Shown piece by piece: positions 33,528 to 45,240 of a DNA stretch of 64,000 nt. Position 1 is the stretch's first letter. Each line of letters opens with the position of its first letter. Source of the DNA: Euglena gracilis (lineage: Eukaryota; Euglenida; Euglenophyceae; Euglenales); the NCBI GenBank assembly GCA_039621445.1, contig CP154956.1, positions 1,192,489-1,256,488 on the forward strand, read 5' to 3'. A model generated the notes under the pieces. That model was not told the origin of the DNA and ran no database searches. It saw only the letters and a program-made list of their open reading frames with translations. The position numbers and the translations under genes were made by a program.

Positions 33528-33864
33528 GTCGAAGGGCAGAAATAGGAATCAGCCAACTCCGGCAACAAAAAGCAGTAAGAAGCACCCCCCGCGCACGCAC
33601 AAACACAGAACAGAACAGCCGGCAAGGAAAGCAGGACCTCACCATCTCGCAGTGCGGAGCCCGAATGGTCGTGCTTCGCCCTCGGTGTCCCTTCCTCCCT
33701 GGTCAGTTTTCCTCGAGGGACACCTCGGGCTCCGCACTTTGCCCTTGTGAGGCCATGCCTTGTTCGCCGGCGGTGTTTGGATTGTTTTGGTGCGTCGGGT
33801 TAGGAGTCCCTGCTTAGTGCCTTTTTTTCGCCGGAGTTGGCTGATTCCTAAATTGCCCTTCGAC
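33528..33864. repeat. Head-to-head element termini, long imperfect palindrome
   Basis: The arms 33528-33563 and 33830-33864 are inverted copies (GTCGAAGGGCA ... GCCAACTCCGGC) with a perfect 20-bp core, AGGAATCAGCCAACTCCGGC. Inside, AGTGCGGAGCCCGA and TCGGGCTCCGCACT form a second inverted pair (33651-33760). The region lies between the minus-strand element and a plus-strand gag fragment, so it looks like two 5' ends placed back to back. Confidence 0.7.
33552..33643 (-). repeat. Right inverted terminal repeat of the YR element
   Basis: Reverse complement of 27021-27116 with a few small gaps; it lies just upstream of the gag-like region. Confidence 0.65.
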
Positions 33865-34005
33865 ACCCAGAAGAAAGGAACTTCGAAGACTTCACCAATT
33901 GAGAAAAGAAGAAGTCAATCAATCGATACAAACTATCCAGAAATTCACGCTCGTGCAGAAATTCAAATCAAAAGTTGTTGACATTTCGAAAGAATTCAAT
34001 GCAAG

Positions 34006-35110
34006 ATGCAACTTCAAAGAAGCACAGCGCTGGAGAACTTCAAGGGGCAGCAGCAGCAGCAGAAGCTGGACAACCTGACGACGCGGTTCAACTGTGGCGA
34101 GCCGTGGCTGCCCCTTTCCCAGAAGAAATTTCCCGAACAGAAATTTCCAGAACTCAAACCCCCCAAAGTGATGGCCACGGACCTGGCAGACAGTGGTCAG
34201 AAGACCTCGAAAGGGGCAGAAGCAACGACCAGCGGGCCACTATGGCCATTGGATCCAGGGCCATTGGGGCCAACATTATGCCAGTTACACCAATACCGTG
34301 TTCAAGTTGGGCCAGGGCGGCCACAACAGCAAGCTGGGCCAGGGCGGCCAAAACAGCAATGGCCATGGTGGCCGATGGAACAAAGGCCAGGGTGGCCAAC
34401 AATACCAAGGCCAGGGTGGCCGATTCGGACCAATTCAGAACCTCACTTTTTTTAAACCTCACGATCCTCAAATGTCTTTAAGGCCACCTTTTTTCCCGCA
34501 TGTCTGGCCAACCATTCGAAGAATACCGACTTTCTCCACCTTGCTCAAAAATTTTCAATTGTGGTTCTTCCCTTTTCCCCCTCAAATTCCTAATTCTCGC
34601 CAGTAGAACTCCTTAAACTTCGACAAAGAAGAAAGGAACTGCCACACAGACTTCCATTCAAGATCAAAAAGATTTCAAATCCCATGACAAAGTTCATGAG
34701 ACAAGAATGCGACGAAGAAGCGTCGCTGAACCCCCCTGGCTTGCAGCCACGCGACGACCCCCGGCCACAGTCGTGGCGATTTTCTCCCCTCCCTCCCCAC
34801 TACACCCAGACACTCAAAATACACCTGAGTGTCAAGGCCCAACTTTACCCAATACCTGTTCAAGCGGCCCCAACAATGGCCATCAAGGCCATGCCATGGG
34901 CCACTTCCGACCCAAACCCCAAACAAATGCCCAGTGGCAGGGGCAGTACAGGTCCACAACACCCCCCCAACCATTTCTTCATCACAAACCCCATCAGGGG
35001 AAAAGGAATGGCCCACAGAGGCCCCCCAAGATTTTCAATGGGCATGGCGCCCAAGATCAAAGAGAAGCCAATGGAGACTATCAAAATTTCCAGAGGGCCA
35101 GTGGGGCCAG
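34006..35110 (+). pseudogene. Gag-like fragment of a related YR element, opposite orientation
   Basis: Follows a leader alike to that of the minus-strand element (gccggagttggctgattcct). First part: ...LENFKGQQQQQKLDNLT... or, in the frame at 34193-34450, Gly/Gln-rich GQGGHNSKLGQGGQNSN. Second part 34700-35110: Asn/Gln/His-rich (NAQWQGQYRSTTPPQPF). Broken at about 34452 and 35110; no RT follows. Confidence 0.5.
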
Positions 35111-35119
35111 AATTATCAT

Positions 35120-35200
35120 CAAGGTCTTTGTGCTTCGCCCTCGGTGTCCTATCCTCCCTGGTCGGTTTTCCTCGAGGGAGTACGAGAGCACGAGACTTGC
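35120..35200 (+). repeat. Dispersed repeat core at end of the gag fragment
   Basis: tttgtgcttcgccctcggtg...ttcctcgagggagtacgag; same family as at 26590-26700 and 33668-33735. Confidence 0.6.
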
Positions 35201-35299
35201 ACAGCGTGCGGCGCGCACGCAATAATAATTAGGCCAACTCGTCGCTTTTCGGCCGAAAGACAGAATGGGACTGCCAGACGGCAAAAATTATACCCAAGG

Positions 35300-35540
35300 T
35301 CTTTTGACCAGCCCCCCACGAAAGCCCTGAGGCCTGAATTTTGAATGGTGTCGAGTAGTCGCTCAGATTCCACCAGGTTTTTCGATTGCAGACAAATCCT
35401 TTACACCCCCAGCAGCTCCAAAATTCACCCAGAATCATTCCAAACCAATCATTTAGACGACAAAAAACACCCCCAAAAATACGCCCAAATCGAGCGGACC
35501 AACAGAGTGAACTACCATCCAGTGCAGGCACATGCAGAGT
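35300..35540 (+). pseudogene. Fragment of Ty3/gypsy pol spacer
   Basis: Contains cacgaaagccctgaggcctgaa, gtgtcgagtagtcgc and acacccccagcagctc in the same order as copy 1 1675-1800. Weak outside these blocks; a strongly decayed relic. Confidence 0.4.
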
Positions 35541-36068
35541 GCGACGGGACGGTCAGGGCGTCAGATACACCTGGCGGCACAAGGAGTCACTTGCCCCTGG
35601 CCCCTCCGGCAAAGGGAGCTCCGGCCAGAGACTTTTTTGAGGACCCCGGGGGAGGGGGGGTCCGGACCCACCCACCTACCCCATTTGGCCACCCAGGAGG
35701 GGGGGGGGACTGGGCGGACCCAGTTTTGGGGGGGGTCAATTTTGGGTCCAAAAATATTCTTGTCGCCTTGTGAAAATGGAACAAATCCCCGCCTCCCCAG
35801 CAGGGTACCCACTTAGCCAGACCCCAACCCTTGGGGGGGGGGGGGGGCTCGGCAGGATCCCACCTCCCCCCCCCGGTCACAAAACTTAAAAAAAATCTCT
35901 GGCTCCGGCGGCCAAGCGGCTGATGCTGGGGAGGACGGCGCCCCGCCCTCCGCACTGGTTAGGGTAGGGGCTCACGGGCGGATGGGAAGGAGGCGGGGCG
36001 GGGTGCTGGTGGGAGGGGGCCCAACCACCAACCCGGAGAACCACTGAATTGAGAGGAGCCACAGGTGT
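35541..36068. other. Non-coding stretch with many G/C runs
   Basis: Holds several runs of 7-15 G or C (35650-35720, 35827-35870). No gene supported. It follows the stop of the large minus-strand gene. Confidence 0.5.
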
Positions 36069-36280
36069 TCAATTGGTTTGTCCAACGAAGGCAGTGGGGA
36101 TGCGGGAGAACGCTTCGGTGCTATTTTTCGATTCCATGATGGGGGGGAGGTCACCGGAACTTGGGGGTGGCATCCTCCTCATGGCAGGCGTGGAGGAAGA
36201 ACGCGTCCCATGAGCACTCATTTCAATTTGCAACGCTCCGTAAAAACCAAACTGCACCCGTACTCGTTCAGGGTGCATGG
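36069..36280 (-). CDS. Exon 25, terminal exon with stop
   Basis: Acceptor agctttttccag; one base from exon 24 plus CC gives Ala, then MHPERVRVQFGFYGALQIEM SAHGTRSSSTPAMRRMPPPS ..., ...IPTAFVGQTN and TGA at 36069-36071. A gtgacc donor at 36155 would allow a further exon, but the frame runs on to the stop. No AATAAA signal seen nearby. Confidence 0.5.
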
Positions 36281-36615
36281 CTGGAAAAAGCTGTTGGCTT
36301 TGCAAAAATGGGTCCCTGTGGTATGACCTCCCCGAAAAACAACGAAAGAACAGATGGATGGCACTCAACCTTACAAAATCTATTCTCATGTGTGGCAATA
36401 CTCTCACGTGTTCTTCCCTCCCGAAAAACAACACCAACACCCCACGATGGAAGAACGACCGGTGTGGGACGCCGAAAAAGGGTCTATTGACAGATGGATA
36501 GCAGAAACCTGTGACCTGGGACAGAAGGTGTGAAATTGCTTCGCACCAATTTGAAAAAACATGTCAAAACAGCCACCCACACTATGTGCGACGTCACAAA
36601 CATCCACAGGCACGC

Positions 36616-36680
36616 ACACACACACACACACACACAAAGAGAGAGAGAGAGAGACAGAGAGAGCGAGAGAGAGAGAGAGA
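36616..36680. repeat. (CA)n then (GA)n microsatellite
   Basis: acacac... to about 36637 followed by agagag... with few interruptions. Confidence 0.9.
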
Positions 36681-36961
36681 TAATACAGAGAGCACATGAA
36701 CAAACATACACGTCGTGAATGCACACATCAAACACGCACACCACACACACATAGCATCATGGCTCTCACCCATCGCACAATCTCACCGGTTCTGCACAGG
36801 TGCTGGCTTGATGAGGGGCGGCGACCGGGGCAGTTAGGCTGGTTGGGAGGAGGGAGGCGGACTGCGGGTTAGGCCGACGTAAGACCCGGACCTCTGAGGG
36901 GCAAAAGAGGGTGAGGGGGACAGGGGGGGGGGGGCGGCTTTCGCAGGTGGACAGGGCGGGA

Positions 36962-36988
36962 AGAAAAACAAAAAAAAACAAAAAAATA

Positions 36989-37020
<32 letters not shown>

Positions 37021-37056
37021 AAAAAAAAAAAAAAAAAAAAAAACAAAAAAAAAAAA

Positions 37057-37096
<40 letters not shown>

Positions 37097-37097
37097 A
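36962..37097. repeat. A-rich tract with single C interruptions
   Basis: About 135 bases, nearly all A, broken by single C bases and one T. Too long for a poly(A) tail of a transcript in this place without a recognisable body upstream; could be a retroposed tail. Confidence 0.9.
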
Positions 37098-37709
37098 AAA
37101 TGGCAGACGCGGCAATGTTGGCCGGGGGGGGGGGTTAGGGGGAAAAAGAGCACCAAGGATCGAACTGTTCCGGAAGCAAGCCACCGACCGCGACCGAGTG
37201 TTGGCGGGGGTGTCCTTGCGGCAATTTCCCATTCAAAATGTCAAATAGAAACAACAGTGAAAATGGACAAATAGAAAAACAAATAATGAATACATATGGA
37301 TAAATGAAAAATGGATAAAAGTATACAAAGCCGAGTCACAATCATACAAACACTGTGGAAATGGCCGAAGGATTTTTCATAAAATACCCAAAGTGTGTGC
37401 AGTGCGCCAAAAAAGGATTAAAATGTACCAAAATGGCAAAACCAGGGAAACATAGAGGTCTGCGAGTTCAGGTTCCTGCTGAACTGGCCAATGGTTCCTG
37501 AATCTCCAAGCTCGTTTGGAGGGGACACTAGAAAATTACCGAAATAAAAAAAAGGGTTTGTCACTTAAAATCATATGGATTCTGGTCAAGCCGGGACAGC
37601 AGCACACAATTGGCTCCCCACGGCCACATAATCAACGGGGCTTCCTGAGCACCATTGCTGTGGGGAGGTTAGCGTGTGGGGAGCGCGTCCCACAACGTGG
37701 GCAGCTTAC

Positions 37710-37849
37710 CTTGACAAGGGGCCAGGTTGAAGTGGTGGGGCACTGGCACAAAGCGACAGGAGCCTGTGGGATGTGTGTGGGTGGCACCACCAAAGGAGGC
37801 ACCATCAAACTGCTGGGTTTCGCTGCTCTTAGGTCCCGCCTGTGGCGAC
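37710..37849 (-). CDS. Exon 24
   Basis: Excellent sites: acceptor tgtatttcttag, donor TGTCAAG/gtaagc. SPQAGPKSSETQQFDGASFG GATHTHPTGSCRFVPVPHHF NLAPCQ, phase 1 out. Confidence 0.6.
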
Positions 37850-38124
37850 CTAAGAAATACATGTGGGGCTTGACCGTTTGTTCTGGGTTCGGGAGCGTTC
37901 AGGTATGCAGGTTTTGTGTTTGGGCCAGGGACTGAAAAAAAAAAGAACGCAACACTCACGTTAGAGACCATGTCAGATCGAACCCAAACCCTTTCCATTA
38001 TTCACCCCCTTTTTGGTCAAACAGCTTTTTTTTAAAATTTTTCTCTCGCCCCGTCAGTGACCTCCACAACTGAGGCATTGTAACCCTGTTTGCCTCAGAT
38101 GGTTTGTAAGCAAGGGGGGAGCCC

Positions 38125-38158
38125 CACTTTTATGTGGGGCTCCCCCCACATAAAAGTG
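38125..38158. repeat. Perfect 15-bp inverted repeat with 4-base loop
   Basis: CACTTTTATGTGGGG (38125-38139), loop CTCC, then CCCCACATAAAAGTG (38144-38158). Strong hairpin; function unknown. Confidence 0.85.
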
Positions 38159-38276
38159 TGTTGTGTATTTGACAGCAGTCTCCTTTTGGGGGAATTGTTT
38201 GGAGGGGTGGGGACAAAATCAAGACAAGGGGACAAAATCAGCATCAACCTCCCAAAAAAAAAAAACAACCACACAA

Positions 38277-38432
<156 letters not shown>

Positions 38433-38678
38433 CACTGTGTTTTCATGCATTCGAGAGGGCCCAGACCGGGTGTTAACAAACATACAAAAGAAAAAAAACC
38501 TGTCCTGGGAACACGTAAAACATGCAAGTCGTTGGCGAAGAAAAAAAAAGTCCAATGGCACAAATTTGGTCACAGTGGATAATCTGGTCCAAAATGCGGA
38601 ACTTTCTAACTCAAAATCTCTTAACTGCAATCTTGAAAATCAATTGGGAAAAACTAAAAAAACAAACTAAACACTCAC

Positions 38679-38815
38679 GCTTTGCCAAAAACCAAAAGAC
38701 ACCACAAAAGAATAATGTTTCTGCCGTCCCACGGCTGACAGCTCCATGAGCTGGGTGAGGGATGGCTGCTCATCCGTCGTTGGAGGGTCAATGTTTCTTT
38801 CGCACTTTTCCGTGG
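38679..38815 (-). CDS. Exon 23 (frame uncertain)
   Basis: Donor AAAGC/gtgagt is strong; acceptor ctacggatag is fair. Phase 0 from exon 22 gives PRKSAKETLTLQRRMSSHPS ... and fits exon 24; the alternative frame TEKCERNIDPPTTDEQPSLT QLMELSAVGRQ looks more protein-like but does not. Confidence 0.4.
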
Positions 38816-38959
38816 CTATCCGTAGTTATCTGCAGTTGCAAAGATGCCTGTGCTGACTGGGGATGTCAATCCAGAAATGGCAGCAACCGCTGAGAACAGC
38901 AATCCTTGATCATGATGTCGCCGCAGTAAAGCCTAAAATTACGAGAATATCAGAAAATG

Positions 38960-39270
38960 ACAAAAGAGGCTAGAGGCAGAAAGAGCTAGAAGCAGCCAGA
39001 AGCAGCCAAAAGTTGTCAAATGCAGTCAAAAATAGCCATAAACCTCCAAATGAGACCAAAAAAAAAAACTCAGAAACAGCCAATTAATGTCGTCAGTCAG
39101 AAAGCAGCCAGAAATAGCCAAACTGCCAAAAGTGGCCTGAGAGAGGCTAAAAGCGCCCCCCCCCCCCCCAAAGCAGCCAAAAACAGTCAAAACCAGACGA
39201 GGTAGCCCAAAAAAAGTTACCAGACGTGGCCAAAAGAGGCAGAACAGCCTAAAGTGGCCAAAAACAGGTG
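38960..39270. repeat. Degenerate short repeats rich in AGCCAAAA
   Basis: Many near-copies of agccaaaa / cagccagaa spaced about 11-20 bases; no coding sequence. Confidence 0.55.
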
Positions 39271-39792
39271 AGTTTCATGCACCTCCCCCCTTGTCTACGC
39301 ACCAGAAAACATGTTAAGCACCGGGGGGGGGGGAGGGTGCCTAACATGCCAAAATATGAGAAGAACCGGGGTGGTGGTGCTCAGACAAGGGGTAAAATTT
39401 TGACTGCGAAAAAATCCGGCTTCGGAAAGAGAAAAAACCCCGCATTTTGGAGGTCCACTGGTGAACTTGCATACATCAACAATATCTCACTATATCAGGT
39501 CCCAGAAGTTTCTAAAATGTCGAAATTTTCGAGAAATTTCTTTAAAAGCCATGCACAAAAGAAGTCTCCTTGAAAAGATGACCTTTAAAAAGATGGGTAA
39601 GAACTGGGGGGTGCTCAGACAAGAGGTGGTGACAAGGGGGGGGGTAGTTATTGCGCATCCTCACTGGTCAAAAAAAATTGTTTATTGGTCATCCGCAGTT
39701 ATCCGCAGTTATCTGTTTTCGGGGATTCGGGTGAATCTGCAGTTATCTGTAGTTATTTGTAGTGATCTTCAGTGGATGAATGTGACGCGGAC

Positions 39793-39881
39793 CCATCCTT
39801 TGGGTTGAACCACATCAGCCAACAGGCGCCGGGGTTTGGGGGACTCGGGGGCATATATCGCAACGGCATGCTCTACACCGG
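39793..39881 (-). CDS. Exon 22
   Basis: Acceptor acacactgcag, donor GGATGG/gtccgc. GVEHAVAIYAPESPKPRRLL ADVVQPKGW, phase 1 in, 0 out. An open frame on the opposite strand (ISQQAPGFGGLGGIYRNGM) is a rival reading. Confidence 0.4.
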
Positions 39882-40257
39882 CTGCAGTGTGTCACCGTTG
39901 GGGGCATGGCTAAGGGCACTGCCTCTGGCTTGGTGAGGGGTGTGAAGATGTGTGTGCATGTGTGTGTGTGTGTGTGTGTGCATAACCAAATTGGAGGCCC
40001 CTATACACTCAGGTCAAAAAGGCATCTCCCAAGCTGGTTCAAAAAATCGTCATTCATTCAAAAAAAAATGCTCTCTTCCCGGAGAGCAATTTATTGGATT
40101 GGTATACTACAAATTTGTGTGCTTTTGTTTGTGGCACACACTGCTTGTTTTCACTGGCAAGGCAAAGATTCCTGATGTGGGCGATAGGCAGATGGAGAGA
40201 ACATACAATTTTTTAACGACCCTCAGGGGGGAGGGGGGGCACTCCAGTCTTTGAAAA

Positions 40258-40525
40258 ACCAGTCAGTCACTTATTTGGAAACCAATCAGTCACTAGCCCC
40301 CCCCCCCTGGGGGGTCAGCCACTCTGGAATCCAAAGGAAATTTGACCAAAAAACATGAAAAAAAGGCTAAAAAAAAATTTCCGGTGCCTTTGGCACCGGG
40401 TCACTTTGATGGTTTTTTGTTGACCCCCCCCCCGGGGGGAGAGGGTCCGGGCCAAAAAGTAGTCAGTCACTCTGAAAAAAACCAGTCACACCCCTCCCCG
40501 GGAGGGGGGGTCGGCCAGTGACTAA
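40258..40525 (+). mobile_element. Short repeat element, family N, copy 1
   Basis: Contains CAGTCAGTCAC motifs near both ends, C-runs, tttggaatccaaaggaaattt-type text and the hairpin GGTGCCTTTGGCACC (about 40385). The reverse complement of the whole block is found at 59565-59790. Confidence 0.6.
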
Positions 40526-40644
40526 GTGATTGTATGGGGGAGAACTGTGATGAAGATGAACCTGCTCCAAAGACGGCCAAGGGAGGAGAATAGTGAACAC
40601 CCAAAAGCCCAACAGCCACCCACTCCCCGCCCCAATGCCGCCAC

Positions 40645-40886
40645 CCGACAGCTGAGCCAATACCGATGCATTTTCTCAGCCAGGGGGATATGGGCGGCAG
40701 TGATGGGATCCAGGTTGTGCTGCAGAGGTAAGCCCTGGCGGTCTTCCGGCGCGCTGTCGACCCCGCCATACACTGCGCTGTCGACCCCGTCAGCCACCGC
40801 GCTGGCCACAACCACGGCAGAGGGGCGCAGGATCACGTCAGCGTCTGCGACCTCGTTTGCGCCAGGCCGCCGCACCCATTGGCCAG
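40645..40886 (-). CDS. Exon 21
   Basis: Acceptor agcatcccag, donor TGTCGG/gtggcg. Reads GQWVRRPGANEVADADVILR PSAVVVASAVADGVDSAVYG ..., ending HRYWLSCR. An internal repeat GGGGTCGACAGCGC occurs twice. Confidence 0.55.
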
Positions 40887-41562
40887 CTGGGATGCTTGTG
40901 TGTGCGCTGCAAACCCGGAAACAACATCCCCCCCCCCCCACCCCGTTGCCGCTTGGGAATTGGGAATTGGGCAATTGGGAATGCTGCGAAATCTTGTATT
41001 TGTGGCAAGGCGTTGCATCATCCCTCTGCCCGAGGGCGACTCATGGTGCGTGTCGTCCTGGAAGCTGTCTCCCATCTCTGAACCACTGACCTGTCACCCA
41101 ATTTTTTTTTCATAAATCACTTCACAATGTCGCATTTTTAAAATGCTTTGAACGTGAAAAAAATTGTTGGGGACTTTATTTTCAGGATTATGATCATCTA
41201 TCTGCTTTTTTGGACTTTGTGTCATTGGGGGGGTCGAAAACTGAATTCCTGTTGTTGTTTTTTTACAAATGAGAGTGGCGCCGTCCAGGTGACTGATTTT
41301 CGGCCAGGCGCGAATTCCGACCCGCTTTGGGCACTTTCTGGGCAAAAATTTGTCAAAAATGGAAAAAAAAACTTTCGGCGAAAAGCGCTGGAAAGAAAAA
41401 TTTGAACTTTTTGGGGGGCCCGGGCACCCCCCCCCCCCGGGGTTTTGGCAGGTGGGGGGAGTGGTCCGGACGGACACCCCTTTTGGTCCAGGGGGGGGGG
41501 GGCACCTAAACCCCCATGCACCCTCCTTTTTTCGAAACCTGGGTGTCCCCCCCCCCCAGCAC

Positions 41563-41670
41563 CGGGCGACGGCCTGGCCGATGGCGGGCGCGGAGTGTAC
41601 GGGGGAGAGGCTCAGCGTGACGCTCCCGGCGTCGTCCGGGCCACAGTTCTCCCCCTCCACCACCGACCCG
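41563..41670 (-). CDS. Exon 20
   Basis: Acceptor tggccccag, donor GCCCG/gtgctg. GSVVEGENCGPDDAGSVTLS LSPVHSAPAIGQAVAR, GC3 close to complete. Phase does not match exon 19, so an exon may lie between. Confidence 0.5.
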
Positions 41671-42370
41671 CTGGGGCCAGGGGTGGCCAGAGGGCGGGGG
41701 TGGGGGGGGAGTGTGTCGACCCAACCCCCCGCGGCGAAACCACTCCTATGTTTCCAAATATACGCAACCCCCAAAGAAAGCGACCCCTGGGGACGATTTT
41801 TGGAAAACCGAATACAATCACAAAATGCCCAAAACGACTAACATTAACGGAAAGTTGCAAGGTTGCAATAAACGGCTGAGAGTTGCTGAGAGTTGGCCAA
41901 GAATGGTCAAGAATGGCCGAAATGGCTTTATAAAAAATGAGCAAAAAAATGGTCAACAGTGGCCAAAACAATTTGGGAAGAATTTGGTGTGAATTTTGCT
42001 TTTTTGCATTTGCATGCTTCATAGAAGCTCCATTTTTTAACTTGTTGGGATGATTACCATAAACTGGCTGAAAATGCCAATAAATGATTTGCTTGAGTTC
42101 AAGGTTCAAGGGGGGTCAAGGGGGGTAATAATCATTTTTGGCTGTTGGTTATTGGATAAGCCCGGTCATTGGACAAGGGGGGGGGGGCACTACAGACCTC
42201 GGATTACCCCTTGAAACCTAACTGGCAGACTGGTGTGTTACCTCTCCAGCGATCACTTGGGTCTCGCTGTATTTTGCTGTGATGGAAGTGATGGGAGAGT
42301 GCTGTTTCGGAAACCCCCCAAAAAGCTGAAAACATGTGTTCTGCAAACAAGGGGAGGGTCAGCCAGTCAC

Positions 42371-42540
42371 CGGGTACCAACCCGCCCCGGTGTATGGGAG
42401 CGTTTCTGGCCACCGCTGTCCGGGAACGTCCACCTCCGCGGCGGGTTCGGGCAGGGACAGCGTTTCCTCCGCCACGATGGCAGGGGCGAGGCCGGCCGGC
42501 TGCCGAACGCCGGGGGTCCAGAGCAACGCCGACCAAGCTG
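42371..42540 (-). CDS. Exon 19
   Basis: Acceptor ctgggggtag, donor TACCCG/gtgact. Reads AWSALLWTPGVRQPAGLAPA IVAEETLSLPEPAAEVDVPG..., LPYTGAGWYP; high GC3, phase 1 in, 0 out. Confidence 0.52.
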
Positions 42541-43758
42541 CTACCCCCAGGGCTGTACGGGAATCCCCAAAACCCTATGACAACCCCCACCTCACTGATT
42601 TTAGGTCAAGATTTTTCTTTGGCGCCATTTTTCAATGGTGGGTAGGGGGTCGACCCCCCCCCACCCCCTTGGTGGGGAGGTGGGAAGGTAAAACCCCCCC
42701 CCCACACAAGGCTTTCCCATACAGCCCTGGCCCCCCAACGTGCAAACCCCCACCGTCCACCCACTCCCCGGCCAAACCAAACCAAAAGGCGACCTAATGG
42801 TTTTAGCTAAAGGGGGCCCATGACCAGGAGGGTATGGACCATCCCCCCCCCGGGGTCCAGATGGATCCCAGCATGAGAAAGCTTGTTGTTACACACCAAC
42901 GAATTACCCCCCCCCCCCCCCGTGTCGTACGACCCGCTTCCTGCAACCTGCGACCAGGGGGGGGGGTCGTAAAAAACCCCCATAACCTGCAACCTGCGAC
43001 CGGGGGGTGGTCGCAAATGAGGGGGCGGTTGTAGGTAAGGTGGTGTTAACATTTTCGCAACCTGAAACCTGCGACTGGGGGGGTGGTCATAGCCCCCCAT
43101 GACCTGGTCGAGACAACCTGCGGCCGGGGGGTGGTCATAAATGAGGGGTGGTCGTACGACTAGGGGGGGGGGGGGGAATTCAGAAAAAAAAACTAATTCA
43201 TAATAAAAAATTCCCCATAATGTGGTGCAGTAATTCTTTCTGTCGATACACACGTATGGTAGGTCCGTGGCACATGAATGCCCAAAATGACCAAAAATAA
43301 TGGTGAAAAAAGAAAACAGGCCACAAAAATTAGATATGAAAATAGAAATAGCGAAATTTACCTCAAAAATATGCTGCTAAAATAATGGGGGATGGGCAAA
43401 TATGCTGCAGAATACTCCCACAAAAACCTCGAAATATGTACAAAATATGCAAAATATGTGCTTTGGGGGGGGGAAGTGAAAGATGCACCAAACAGGCAAA
43501 TACAAAACATTGTTAAATAAAATATGCAAAACAATCGCTTTGTGCGACGATATTTTGCAGTTTTGACAAATGCCCGAAAAGTGCCCACTCCAAAAAACTC
43601 ACATTTTTTGGTCCACTTTGGGAAGGAAAATTTTCTGCCCATATTTTACTCGCCAGGGGCGACCCTCTCAGCTGGCCATGTTTCACAAACCAGTCACCCA
43701 CCTGCTATCCAGCCAGTCACCCCCCCCCAGGGTGTGGGGTCGAACATAAGCAATGGTA

Positions 43759-44177
43759 CCCCCCCCCTATGTCCAACGACCGGCAACCTCTGTCCTCTGA
43801 CCGGGGGGGGGGGGTGGTCGTTGGACATAGGGTAGTGACCAAAAAGGTGTCCTCTGACCGGGGGGGGGGGTGGTCGTTGGACATGGGGTTAAAAGAAAAT
43901 TGGTGGGTACCCGGGTCCCTACCCACCCAAAAATGCCCAAATTTTCCCTTCCGGCGCTTTGCGGCGAAGATTTTGGGCAATTTTGACAAATTTTTGTCCA
44001 AAAAGTGTCAAAAATGGCATTTTGGCCAAATTTTTGGCCAATTTTTGGGCAAAATTTTTCGTCCCGGCGCTTCACGCCGGGACCAAAAATTTGGTCAAAC
44101 CTCCGAAAAGGTGTCCTCTGACCGGGGGGGGGGTGGTCATTGGACATAGGGGGGTCGTTGGACATAGGGGGGGGGGG
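43759..44177 (+). mobile_element. TA-flanked inverted-repeat element, family M, copy 1
   Basis: Starts C(9)TATGTCCAACGACC and ends with its inverted form GGTCGTTGGACATAG(11 G); flanked by TA (43757-43758 and 44178-44179). Inside are three ctctgaccgggg motifs and two hairpins (gcgctttgcggcg, CGGCGCTTCACGCCG). No coding capacity. Confidence 0.72.
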
Positions 44178-44350
44178 TAACTAAAACAGTGGCAATGCCA
44201 GAAAGACCAACTTTCTTCTGGCGCCAAGCCGACAAACCAACCCCTAACTGCCACCTTCCACCACCCCTCTCGGAACCAGCAGGAAATGGTCGAAGGTTCG
44301 GCCAACACACCCTGATGAACGAAAGACCCCATGGGAATTGTGTCATTTAC

Positions 44351-44422
44351 TGACTTTTCGCCCCAAAGAAAACTCCCAGCTATGCAGGCCGTGGAGGGCA
44401 GAACCCATATGCAGCCTGCCGG
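44351..44422 (-). CDS. Exon 18
   Basis: Acceptor ccggctgtcag, donor AAGTCA/gtaaat; 24 codons, phase 0 to 0: PAGCIWVLPSTACIAGSFLW. The frame stays open past the donor to about 44180, where repeat element M1 starts. Confidence 0.4.
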
Positions 44423-44744
44423 CTGACAGCCGGGGAGGCAGGGGCAGAGACAAGGACAGGCTTCTTTTTAAGACACCCCGGAGGGGGGCACCGGATTCAC
44501 CCAACCCGGAAGAGCCCCCCCCCCCCCCCGGTGGCACCTCCCCCCAAAAAGGGTGGTTCCCAAACAATTTTCGGCGCTTCGCGTTGAAACCCGTACGGCC
44601 TCTGGCATGGGGGTCTGGCTCCAGACCCAGCCACCCCCCCCCCACCTCCCTGGGGTTTTCGGAGTGAAAAAGAAGCATGGGCGGGGGCGGGGGGCGGGGG
44701 GGGGGGCGGGGGCGGGGGTGGGGGCGGGGGCCGGGGCGGGGGCC

Positions 44745-44887
44745 GCCGCACGCGGCGGCCGCCGCCCCGGGCCCGGCGTGGGCTGCGCCAGCGCCCGGAG
44801 GTTCAGGGGCGGCACGGCGCCGGGGCGGAGTCCCAGGACGGCAGACCGCGGGGCGGCGGGTGGAGGGGCAGGGGGGGGGGTGGCAGC
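44745..44887 (-). CDS. Exon 17, Pro/Ala/Arg-rich (3' end approximate)
   Basis: Acceptor atatgcaccag; phase 0 as after exon 16. AATPPPAPPPAAPRSAVLGL RPGAVPPLNLRALAQPTP... The extreme G/C content leaves open that it is just a GC-rich repeat. Confidence 0.35.
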
Positions 44888-45044
44888 CTGGTGCATATGA
44901 AGGCGTCGGGTGGGTGGGCAGACCACCCACCGTTGGCGGGGTTTCCGGAGTCCACGTCCGGCCCTGGCCAGCCTTCTGTTTACCAACCTCCCCAGGGGGT
45001 GCTGTATGCTACGGTTCCTGCCCACCGCAGGCACGGCCCACGGG

Positions 45045-45240
45045 GGGGGGGGTCAGCTTTGGACCCCGGTGCCTGCCGAGCAAGCCAAACTTCCCTTGAG
45101 CATGGGCATGTTCGGGCCCCGGCGCCTTTGGCGCTTTGGGGGATGCTGTAGAACGACCCACCCCAGACCCCTACCCCGCGAGGGGGTCGAAAATGCCCTA
45201 AACGCTGCCTGCCAAAAACACCCAGCCCCCCACTGGGGCG
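45045..45240 (+). mobile_element. Short repeat, family P, copy 1
   Basis: G-run then gtcagctttggaccccggtgcctgcc..., with cggcgcctttggcgc and a gggggtcgaaaatgc block near its end. Counterpart at 60362-60560. Confidence 0.5.
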
